From: Solirubrobacterales bacterium
GTDB taxonomy: Bacteria; Actinomycetota; Thermoleophilia; Solirubrobacterales; Solirubrobacteraceae
Assembly (NCBI GenBank): GCA_003244035.1
Contig: QHBV01000256.1
Span: 1-7,332 of the forward strand
Direction: 5' to 3'
Length of the DNA stretch: 7,332 bases
The first letter of the stretch is position 1, and the number at the start of each line of letters is the position of its first letter. The notes beneath the pieces were generated by a model that saw only the letters and a list, made by a program, of their open reading frames with translations, did no database searches and was not told the origin of the DNA. Both the position numbers and the translations under genes were made by a program. Below are positions 1-6,229 of the stretch, one piece after another.

Positions 1-16
1 TGTGTATAAGAGACAG
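1..16. other. Residual Tn5/Nextera mosaic-end adapter (non-genomic)
   Basis: The first 16 bases, TGTGTATAAGAGACAG, are identical to the last 16 bases of the 19-bp Tn5 mosaic end used in tagmentation libraries (AGATGTGTATAAGAGACAG). The match ends exactly where GC-rich coding sequence begins, and the motif is A/T-rich compared with everything after it. This is an untrimmed library adapter at a contig end, not biology. It introduces an artificial TAA at 7-9 in the frame of the first gene. Confidence 0.95.
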
Positions 17-18
17 AT

Positions 19-864
19 CCTGAGCTGCTCGACGAGCTCGCGGACGAGCGCTTTGACCTGGTGCTCGCCGCGGACGTCCTGGAGCACCTCAAGAACCCTG
101 TCGCCGCGTTGCGGCGGGCCGCCTCATATCTGCGCAACGACGGCCACGTCATAGCTTCGCTGCCCAACGTCACGCACGTGAGCGTGCGCCTCGCGTTGCT
201 CCAGGGACATTTCCCGTATTCCTCGACCGGCCTGCTCGATCGCACCCATCTGCGCTTCTTCGATCGCGAGCACGCCGTCGAGCTGTTCGAGCAGGCCGGG
301 CTGGAGGTGGTGCGCATGGTCGCCCACCAGGTCGACGCCGAGGATGCCAACGTACCGTTCGAGCGAGACGAGCTCGCCGAGCAGATCCTCGCCGACGCCG
401 CGGCCGATCCCGACGCGAGCGCGTTCCAATTCATCGTCATCGGCCGTCCGAGCCCCGACCCCGAGCGGAGCCCGATCGAGCCCCGGCGCGAGCACGCGGC
501 GCGCACTAACGCCGCCGAGTCGGAGCGCGACGAGCTCGAGCGCAGCCGCGGCGAGATCGGCAGGCTGACTCAGGCACTGGTTGCCTCGGCGCAGAGGGGG
601 GCCGAGTCGCTCGAGCTGCTGCGCAGCGCCCACGAGCAGCTGGCGCAGCGCGATCTCGCGCTCGACGAGCTGCGCCTCGAGCTCGCGGAGCTGACGCGAA
701 GCTTCCAGGAGTTCGAGCGCAACGCCCAGGATGACCACGCGGCGCGGGCTTACTTCGAAGCCGAGAGCGCCGCGGCCCACCAGGCGCTCGAAGAGGTCCG
801 GGGCAGCCGGGCGTGGCGGCTGGTCGTGCTGCTGCGGCACCTCAAGCGCCGACTGCTGGGCTGA
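19..864 (+). CDS. SAM-dependent methyltransferase with coiled-coil tail, 5'-truncated
   Basis: This is the C-terminal 281 residues of a class I methyltransferase; the start is lost at the contig edge. The first full genomic codon is at 19. An apparent GTG start at 61 is only the Val of FDLVLAADVLEHL, a conserved post-motif-II segment, so it cannot be the true start. Also visible are the SLPN strand and GLLDRTHLRFFDREHAVELF followed by a QAGLEV motif, typical of the Methyltransf_23/UbiG-like type that modifies sugars or lipid-linked intermediates. The glycine-rich AdoMet motif I must lie upstream. After about residue 155 comes a long Glu/Leu/Arg/Ala-rich coiled coil, then the tail GSRAWRLVVLLRHLKRRLLG. 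The gene ends 2 bp before the bifunctional glycosyltransferase, suggesting an operon for surface glycan assembly. I infer a glycan O-methylation or chain-capping role; the substrate cannot be told from sequence. Confidence 0.85.
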   Translation, partial: PELLDELADERFDLVLAADVLEHLKNPVAALRRAASYLRNDGHVIASLPNVTHVSVRLALLQGHFPYSSTGLLDRTHLRFFDREHAVELFEQAGLEVVRMVAHQVDAEDANVPFERDELAEQILADAAADPDASAFQFIVIGRPSPDPERSPIEPRREHAARTNAAESERDELERSRGEIGRLTQALVASAQRGAESLELLRSAHEQLAQRDLALDELRLELAELTRSFQEFERNAQDDHAARAYFEAESAAAHQALEEVRGSRAWRLVVLLRHLKRRLLG

Positions 865-866
865 GC

Positions 867-3146
867 ATGGGCACGCCCGCTCCACCGCGCGGCCTCGCGC
901 GCTGCTCGATCGTGATCCCGGTCCACAATCGCTCCGACCTCACGCGTCGCTGCATCGATGTGCTGATCGAGCAGCAGCTCGAGCACACCCAGCTGGTGGT
1001 CGTCGACGATGCCTCCAGCGACGCCACGGCGACACTGCTGGCCAGCTACCACGACCGGATCGCGGTGTGCAGCCTGGCGTCCAACCTCGGCTTTGCCGGC
1101 GCATGCAACACGGGTGCAGCGGCGGCCACGGGCGAGCTGCTGGTGTTCCTCAACAACGACACCGTGCCGGTGGATGGTTGGCTCGCTGCGCTGATCGCTT
1201 ACATCGATCGGAACCCGCAGGCCGCGGTCGTGGGCGCCAAGCTGCTGTGGCCCGACAACGTCGTCCAGCACGCAGGGATCGTGTTCACCCCGCAGGGCTG
1301 GCCCCACCCTGTCTACCGGGGTTTTCCCAGCGACCATCCCGCGGTCAACCGCTCGCGCGCGATGCGCGCGGTCACCGGTGCCTGCATGCTCGTCCGCCGC
1401 CAGGCGTTCGAGCAGGTGGGGGGATTCGACACGGCCTTTCGCAACGGCTACGAGGACGTCGACCTGTGCCTGCGAATCGGGGAGCGCGGCGGCGAGATCC
1501 ACTACTGCCACCAAGCGGTCGTGTACCACCTCGAGTCGGCCACCCGCGCACTGGACAGCCACGACGATGAGACCGGCCAGAACCTGGGACTGCTGCTCGA
1601 TCGGTGGCGGGATCGCGTACAGAGCGACGACCTCAGCCGATACGTGCAGGACGGCGTGATCGAGCTGCACTACGAGGGCCCGCCGCACCCGATCGCGATC
1701 AAGGTCGATCCGTGCCTGGCGTCGGTCGCGGCGAAGGAGGCCGACAACACATTGCCGCGCCTGCTGAACATGCGCACCCGCCAGGTGTTCGAGCTGCTGC
1801 GGGAGCTCCGCCGGGATGCCCCCGCCCTGCCGGCCGAGGGATCGGATGGGGCCCCGGTGGTGTTTCCCGCCAACGGCGACCGCATGTTCGATCAGCCGGT
1901 TCCGGAGGAGAAGGTCAGCGGCGACGTGGTGCGCGTCGTCGACTTCCTGGAGCACAGGATCGCCCCGCTGGCGCTCGAGCTCGCGCGCACCGAGCCCGAG
2001 CGCCTGAACGTGCTGCTGTCCTCGTTTGACACCGACCACGTGTTCGGGGCCTACATGGCTGCCTACCAGCTGGTGATGCGGCTGCGCGACGCCCACCGGG
2101 CACTCCGCATCGTCGCGCTCGACGACGACATGACCCAGGGCGCCGATACGACGCGCGCTCGCATCCACGCGTTCGAAGGGCTCACCGGAGCGCTCTCCGG
2201 CGTCGAGCTCGTGGGGATGAAGGACCGCTCGCGCAAGCTCGCGGTCAACCCGGCGGATCGCTTCATCGCCACCACCTCCTGGAGCGCGCACGTCGCGCAC
2301 GCGGCCAGCAGGCAGCTCGGTCGAGCGCGCTTCCTGCACCTGATCCAGGAGTACGACCCGATCGCGTTTCCCAACGGATCCTTCCAGGCGATCGCCCAGC
2401 AGGCATACGCCCTGCCCCAGGTGGCGGTCTTCTCCTCGAGCCTCCTGCGGGACTTCTTCGCCGACCAGGAGATCGGCGTATACCAGGGCGGTCGAGCGGC
2501 CGGTGACGAGCTCTCGCTCGCGTTCGAGAACGCGATCACCGACGTGGGCGCGGTCACCGCCGACGCGCTCTCGCGGCGAGCGCCGCGACGGATGCTCGTC
2601 TATGCACGACCGCAAGCGACCGAGGCTCGCAACATGCTCGAGCTCGCGGTCATGTCCCTGCGCGCGGCGATCCGCACGGGGGTCCTGGCGTCGGACTTCG
2701 AGCTCACGGGCGTGGGACGCCCCGGCACGGGTCGGGGCGCGATTCCGCTCGCCGGGCGGACCTGGCTCGAGATGATCCCCAAGCAGCCGATCGGGCGGTA
2801 CCGCGGCCTGCTGCGCACGCACCAGCTGGGGCTGAGCCTGATGCACACGCCACACCCGAGCCTCGTCCCCCTGGAGATGGCCGCCGCCGGGATGCCCGTG
2901 GTGACCACCACCTATGCCACCAAGACGCCGGCACGGATGGCGGCGCTCTCGCCCAACATCATCGCGGTGGCTCCGTCGGTCGAGGCGGTGGTGGCCGGGC
3001 TGCGAACCGCGGTCGAGCGCGCCGCCTCGCCCGAGCTCTGCGCCGAGGGGGCGGACGTGCGCTGGAGCCGCTCGTGGCGGGAGACCTTCGACAACCCGAC
3101 GATCGCGGCCCTTGACCGTCTCCTTGCTCGCTGCGACGAGCGCTGA
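867..3146 (+). CDS. Two-domain glycosyltransferase: GT2 domain fused to a WsaF-like GT4 domain
   Basis: 759 residues from ATG 867, 2 bp after the previous stop; no clear Shine-Dalgarno, so translational coupling is likely. An in-frame GTG at 813 lies inside the upstream coding tail and is rejected as a start. Residues 12-250 are a GT-A family 2 domain: CSIVIPVHNRSDLTRRCIDV, VVVDDAS (Asp47/Asp48), LNND ending at Asp98 (DXD position), GACMLVRR and GYEDVDLCLR (EDVD 196-199, probable catalytic-base region). A linker of about 130 residues follows. Residues about 380-745 resemble WsaF-type rhamnosyltransferases (GT-B, GT4-like): LLSSFDTDHVFGAYMAAYQL, FLHLIQEYDP, VFSSSLLRDFF, YARPQATEARN, and the donor-site segment SLVPLEMAAAGMPVVTTTY. 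Such enzymes transfer sugars, often rhamnose, to a lipid-linked chain at the cytoplasmic membrane face. Donor and acceptor are not determinable. I am sure it is a glycosyltransferase and fairly sure of the WsaF assignment. Confidence 0.93.
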   Translation: MGTPAPPRGLARCSIVIPVHNRSDLTRRCIDVLIEQQLEHTQLVVVDDASSDATATLLASYHDRIAVCSLASNLGFAGACNTGAAAATGELLVFLNNDTVPVDGWLAALIAYIDRNPQAAVVGAKLLWPDNVVQHAGIVFTPQGWPHPVYRGFPSDHPAVNRSRAMRAVTGACMLVRRQAFEQVGGFDTAFRNGYEDVDLCLRIGERGGEIHYCHQAVVYHLESATRALDSHDDETGQNLGLLLDRWRDRVQSDDLSRYVQDGVIELHYEGPPHPIAIKVDPCLASVAAKEADNTLPRLLNMRTRQVFELLRELRRDAPALPAEGSDGAPVVFPANGDRMFDQPVPEEKVSGDVVRVVDFLEHRIAPLALELARTEPERLNVLLSSFDTDHVFGAYMAAYQLVMRLRDAHRALRIVALDDDMTQGADTTRARIHAFEGLTGALSGVELVGMKDRSRKLAVNPADRFIATTSWSAHVAHAASRQLGRARFLHLIQEYDPIAFPNGSFQAIAQQAYALPQVAVFSSSLLRDFFADQEIGVYQGGRAAGDELSLAFENAITDVGAVTADALSRRAPRRMLVYARPQATEARNMLELAVMSLRAAIRTGVLASDFELTGVGRPGTGRGAIPLAGRTWLEMIPKQPIGRYRGLLRTHQLGLSLMHTPHPSLVPLEMAAAGMPVVTTTYATKTPARMAALSPNIIAVAPSVEAVVAGLRTAVERAASPELCAEGADVRWSRSWRETFDNPTIAALDRLLARCDER

Positions 3147-4521
3147 GCTCGAGGCGACGCTCGCGCCGGCGCTCCCCGGCCGTCAGGCGGTCGGGCGGGG
3201 AATCGTGCTCCCCGTCCACGGCCTGTGTCACCGGCCCGGCGCCGGCGCCCTGCGAGCGAAGCTGCTCGTCGACGGCGAGCCCAACCCCGCCTGGCTCGAG
3301 CCGTGGCCGGGTCGCTTCGACCGCAGCCAGCGCCACGCGTTCTGGTCATGGGCCTCGTTTGGGCCGGTCGAGCGCGAACGAACGATCGAGCTCGAGCTCG
3401 AGCTGAGACGCCGGGACGGCTCGCGACACCTCACCCGCCTGGGTTCGATCGGCCTCGTGCCCACGGCCAGGGCGCCGCTGGAGATTCTCGCGCCCGAGGA
3501 TGGCCCGCGGATCGTCGTCTGCATGACCACCTGCGATCCCGACCCCGAGCTGCTCGAGCGCCAGGTGCGATCGCTCCGCGCGCAGACGCTACAAAGCTGG
3601 CGGTGCGTGATCTGCGACGACTGCTCCTCGCCGACCGGTGCGGCGCTCGTGCGGAGGGCCGCTGCAAGTGACGAGCGCTTCGTGCTCGCACCGACCCCCG
3701 GTCCCCGGCTCGGCGTGTACGAGAACTTCGAGCGCGTCCTGTCGCGGGTGCCCCGGTGGGCGGAGGCGATCGCGCTCTGCGACCACGATGACGAGTGGCG
3801 GCCCGACAAGCTTGCGATCCTGTGGGAGCGCCTGCAGGGACCGCGCACGACGCTCGTCTATTCGGACATGTGGATCGTCGCGCACGATGGGCGCGAGCTC
3901 GCCGCGACCTACTGGACGGGGCGGCTCAACAATCACACCGACCTCGCTTCCCTGCTGGTCGCGAACGCGATCACGGGCGCCGCCTCGCTGTTTCGCGCTG
4001 AGTTGCTCGAGGACGTGCTGCCGTTCCCGCCCCGCATCGACGGCGCCATGCACGACTGGTGGATCGGGACGATCGCGCTCGCGCTTGGCGAGGTCGGGTA
4101 TGTAAGCGAGCCCCTCTATCACTACATCCAGCACAGCGCCAACGTGCTGGGCCATTTCAAGGGCTCGCCATGGCCCACGGCGAACGAGCTTGCGATCATG
4201 CTCCGCGAGCGCCTGCCGCGCGGCCGGGAGTACGCGGACACGCTATGGCGAGCGCGATGCAACTACTTCGAGCACGTACGCCGGATCGTGCTGCACGCGA
4301 TGACGCTCGAGCTTCGCTGTGGCGATCGGCCCGACGCCGCCAAGCAACGCGCGATCCGACGGATGGCGCGCCTGGACAGCTCGGTGGGCCATTTGCTGTG
4401 GATGACCGCGCGGGGCTTGTCGCGCTGGGGTCGCCCGAGCACGACGCTCACGCTCGACCTGCTGCTGGCGCGTGGAATCGCGTGGCGCCTATGGACAGAT
4501 GCGGCGACCAGGCTGCTCTAG
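3112..4521 (+). CDS. Family 2 glycosyltransferase with an N-terminal beta-rich extension
   Basis: With a TTG start at 3112 this encodes 469 residues and overlaps the preceding gene by 35 bp. No ATG exists near the domain start. TTG 3124 and GTG 3205 (preceded by GGGCGGGG) are alternatives; 3205 would cut into the N-terminal domain. Residues about 20-120 form an unidentified region of alternating strands (GIVLPVHGLCH, AKLLVDGEP, HAFWSWASFGPV, TIELELEL), possibly an accessory sandwich domain. The GT-A domain starts near 132: RIVVCMTTCDPDPELLERQV, CDDCSS (Asp169/Asp170), the DXD region LCDHDDEWRPDKL (224-227), YSDMW, ASLFRAELL, MHDWWIGTIALA and YHYIQHSANVLG. The HDWW plus Y-x-QH-x-x-N pattern is typical of rhamnosyltransferase-like GT2 enzymes. 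A C-terminal helical region (370-469) may contact the membrane. It is probably co-transcribed with the two upstream genes; the sugar added is unknown. Confidence 0.9.
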   Translation: MTVSLLAATSAELEATLAPALPGRQAVGRGIVLPVHGLCHRPGAGALRAKLLVDGEPNPAWLEPWPGRFDRSQRHAFWSWASFGPVERERTIELELELRRRDGSRHLTRLGSIGLVPTARAPLEILAPEDGPRIVVCMTTCDPDPELLERQVRSLRAQTLQSWRCVICDDCSSPTGAALVRRAAASDERFVLAPTPGPRLGVYENFERVLSRVPRWAEAIALCDHDDEWRPDKLAILWERLQGPRTTLVYSDMWIVAHDGRELAATYWTGRLNNHTDLASLLVANAITGAASLFRAELLEDVLPFPPRIDGAMHDWWIGTIALALGEVGYVSEPLYHYIQHSANVLGHFKGSPWPTANELAIMLRERLPRGREYADTLWRARCNYFEHVRRIVLHAMTLELRCGDRPDAAKQRAIRRMARLDSSVGHLLWMTARGLSRWGRPSTTLTLDLLLARGIAWRLWTDAATRLL

Positions 4522-4525
4522 TAAG

Positions 4526-4541
4526 GAGCGCCGGCCCGCTC
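4526..4541. terminator. Small hairpin between convergent genes, possible bidirectional terminator
   Basis: GAGCG (4526-4530) and CGCTC (4537-4541) form a 5-bp stem around a CCGGCC loop. It lies in the 22-bp gap between the stop of the glycosyltransferase operon and the stop of the lipoprotein gene on the other strand. There is no T-tract on either strand, so the call rests mainly on position. Confidence 0.3.
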
Positions 4542-4543
4542 GG

Positions 4544-5071
4544 TCAGTAACTCGTGCCGGTCGCGCAGACCTTGTAGCCGTACCCCTCACCGATCGCGTG
4601 CTCGGTCAGGCGATCCTGGATCAGCTGGGCTCGGAGGGTCGTCTCGGATGTCGTCTCACCAGCCGTTATCGCCTTCGCCAGGTTGGTCGAGTCGGTCGCG
4701 ATCTGCTGCACGGAGCTGATGAACGTGGCCACCGGCGCGTCGTCGGAGGGCGGATGCGCCAGCGCCTTGAGCTTGGCCGCCAGGTCGCTGGCCACCGTCG
4801 CCTGCTGGTTCAGGAGCGGGGCGACGTGGTCGAGCGTGAGTCCCTGCGACTGGCGCCTGAGGACGTCCTGCTGGGCGTGGGCGGCCGTGCACACCTTGTC
4901 CGCGTTGGCGACGTATGCCTCGCGGGTCACGGTGTCGCCCGCACCGGCAGGAGAGCTGGTCGACAGGTGGCCAGTCCCGGAGCCCGAGGATGACTTGGAA
5001 TGGCTCGAGCCGGCGCACCCGGCGGCCACGAGCGCGATCAGGACTGTAGTCGTTGCCAGGGCCTTTCTCAC
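4544..5071 (-). CDS. Small secreted lipoprotein with two conserved-looking cysteines
   Basis: 175 residues from a GTG start at 5071. Residues 1-18 are a lipoprotein signal peptide: RK, a hydrophobic stretch TTTVLIALVAA, and the lipobox AAG|C with Cys19 as the predicted lipidated residue. Residues 20-45 are a Ser/Gly-rich tether. The mature domain is mostly helical with many Ala, Gln and Thr. It has two cysteines at its ends, ADKVC (Cys61) and YGYKVC (Cys169), which could form a disulfide outside the membrane. This ADxxC ... YGxxxC layout resembles small uncharacterised actinobacterial lipoproteins I have seen. No enzymatic motif is visible and I assign no function. Start choice: the frame extends upstream without a stop, but the signal peptide begins exactly here and a -10-like box sits 8 nt before it. 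It is convergent with the glycosyltransferase operon and divergent from the next methyltransferase, so it is its own transcription unit. Confidence 0.85.
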   Translation of the reverse strand: MRKALATTTVLIALVAAGCAGSSHSKSSSGSGTGHLSTSSPAGAGDTVTREAYVANADKVCTAAHAQQDVLRRQSQGLTLDHVAPLLNQQATVASDLAAKLKALAHPPSDDAPVATFISSVQQIATDSTNLAKAITAGETTSETTLRAQLIQDRLTEHAIGEGYGYKVCATGTSY

Positions 5072-5079
5072 GCGCGGCA

Positions 5080-5085
5080 AGCATA
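5080..5085 (-). promoter_or_regulatory. -10 element of a probable leaderless promoter for the lipoprotein gene
   Basis: On the - strand TATGCT (TANNNT) is followed by 8 nt and then the GTG start at 5071. No Shine-Dalgarno is present between them. This spacing places the transcription start at or next to the start codon, the actinobacterial leaderless arrangement. No good -35 hexamer is seen. Confidence 0.5.
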
Positions 5086-5142
5086 GACAAGTCGGGGCGA
5101 AGCGGGCGCCCCGGCGCCTGGGCCGCCCCGGGCTCACGCGGC

Positions 5143-5148
5143 TACGAT
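5143..5148 (+). promoter_or_regulatory. -10 element of a probable leaderless promoter for the second methyltransferase
   Basis: TACGAT (TANNNT) is followed by exactly 7 nt (TGCCCGC) and the GTG start at 5156. No ribosome-binding site is present, which fits a leaderless transcript. It lies back-to-back with the lipoprotein promoter in the 84-bp divergent spacer. No convincing -35 element is visible. Confidence 0.55.
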
Positions 5149-5155
5149 TGCCCGC

Positions 5156-6100
5156 GTGGTGGCCCAGACCGAACTCCCGTATCCGCCCGATGAGCTGCGG
5201 CGCCGCGTCGGGCAGCCAGGCGACGTGCCCTCCTACGACCAGGTGGGCAAGGAGTGTCGTGACCAGCTGCTGGCGGCGTTGCCCGCCGACTGGTCGTTCT
5301 CGGGCCGCCGCGTGCTCGACTTCGGCTGCGGCGCGGGCCGCACGCTGCGCCACTTCGCCGACGAGGCCGGTGAGGCCGAGTTCTGGGGCTGCGACGTGGA
5401 CGATGCGAGCATCGCGTGGCTGCGCGAGCACGCCGGCGACCGCTTCACCCTGCGCCGGGTGTCCGATGCCCCCGGGCTCGACGCACCCGACGGCCACTTC
5501 GATCTCGTCTACGCGTTCTCCGTGTTCACGCACCTCAGCGAGCACTGGGCCGGGTGGATGCTGGAGCTCCACCGGGTTATGCGCGACGATGGGCTGATGC
5601 TGGCAACGTTCCTCGGCCCTGAGTTCGCCGCGGAGCTCGCGGGAGAGCACCTGGAGGAGGACCACGTGGGGATGCTCGTGCTCGGAGCGGGCAGGCCGTG
5701 GGACGAGGGCGGGCCGTGCACCGTGGTTTCCCGCTGGTGGCTGGAAGCCCACTGGGGGCGAGCCTTTGACGTGCTCGGCCTCGAGCCGGGCGGGTGGGTC
5801 GACGGACGCGCGCGCCAGGGAACCGCCCTCCTGCGCAAGCGCAAGGTCGACCTCTGCGCGCGGGATCTCGAGCGTCCCGAGCCCGGCGAGCCGCGCGAGC
5901 CGATCGCGCTGCAGGTCGCGCAGAACGTGATGATCAGGGACACGGCGAGGATCGCTGCATCGCAGGCCGAGCGAATCCGGGAGCTCTCGACCTCGATCGA
6001 GGAGCTCTCGGCCTCGCGCGAGGTCGTGTACTCGAGCCGCAGCTGGCGCCTGACGGCGCCGCTGCGGGGATTCGCCGCTCGCGCACGCCGGCGCCGTTGA
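5156..6100 (+). CDS. Class I SAM-dependent methyltransferase with C-terminal SRSWRLTAPLR tail
   Basis: 314 residues from GTG 5156; a second GTG follows at 5159, and the leaderless-type -10 box favours 5156. The AdoMet-binding fold is complete: motif I VLDFGCGAGR (53-62), acidic motif II end GCDVDD (Asp80), FDLVYAFSVFTHL (115-127) and the strand-5 segment RDDGLMLATFLG. A Trp/Gly-rich region follows (SRWWLEAHWGRAF, 192-204) that may form the acceptor pocket. After about residue 250 comes a helix or coiled coil, ending in YSSRSWRLTAPLRGFAARARRRR with a very basic terminus. The same tail style ends the truncated methyltransferase at the left of the window, and I know this S-x-SWR-x-T-x-PLR type of ending from glycan-cluster glycosyltransferases and methyltransferases. 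I infer methylation of a surface sugar or lipid-linked glycan, possibly membrane- or complex-anchored through the tail. The substrate is unknown. Its own promoter suggests separate regulation from the GT operon. Confidence 0.9.
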   Translation: MVAQTELPYPPDELRRRVGQPGDVPSYDQVGKECRDQLLAALPADWSFSGRRVLDFGCGAGRTLRHFADEAGEAEFWGCDVDDASIAWLREHAGDRFTLRRVSDAPGLDAPDGHFDLVYAFSVFTHLSEHWAGWMLELHRVMRDDGLMLATFLGPEFAAELAGEHLEEDHVGMLVLGAGRPWDEGGPCTVVSRWWLEAHWGRAFDVLGLEPGGWVDGRARQGTALLRKRKVDLCARDLERPEPGEPREPIALQVAQNVMIRDTARIAASQAERIRELSTSIEELSASREVVYSSRSWRLTAPLRGFAARARRRR

Positions 6101-6141
6101 CTCCGCGTAGCGACGCTCCTACGAGCCGGCGCGAGGCCGGG

Positions 6142-6187
6142 CCGGGGCGCCGGGCCGGGCGAGGAGCGATGGGACGCGGCGCCCCGG
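6142..6187. terminator. GC-rich inverted repeat downstream of the methyltransferase, possible terminator
   Basis: CCGGGGCGCC (6142-6151) is a perfect reverse complement of GGCGCCCCGG (6178-6187), separated by 26 nt, and starts 42 bp after the methyltransferase stop. The surrounding 6120-6230 stretch is very rich in G and C with short GGGCCGGG-type repeats, so chance pairing is easy. No T-tract follows. Confidence 0.35.
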
Positions 6188-6229
6188 GCCGGGGGGCGGG
6201 GCGCAGGCGTGGGGCGCGGCGCGGGACGC

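Noticed and set aside
813..866. GTG 813 as the start of the two-domain glycosyltransferase
   Set aside because: It would overlap the tail of the preceding gene by 52 bp, adding residues unlike GT2 N-termini; ATG 867 follows the stop directly.
750..2855. Long 701-residue open frame on the - strand opposite the two-domain glycosyltransferase
   Set aside because: It is an antisense shadow caused by high GC at third positions. The translation is Arg/His/Val-rich without motifs, while the + strand encodes a clear two-domain glycosyltransferase.
3385..3405. GAGCTC-type short tandem repeat inside the second glycosyltransferase
   Set aside because: It encodes an ELELEL strand in a coding region already rich in GAGCTC; it is too short and too easily explained by codon bias to suggest phase variation.
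5072..5752. Upstream extension of the lipoprotein frame
   Set aside because: The frame is open but runs antisense through the methyltransferase; the signal peptide and -10 box both place the start at 5071.
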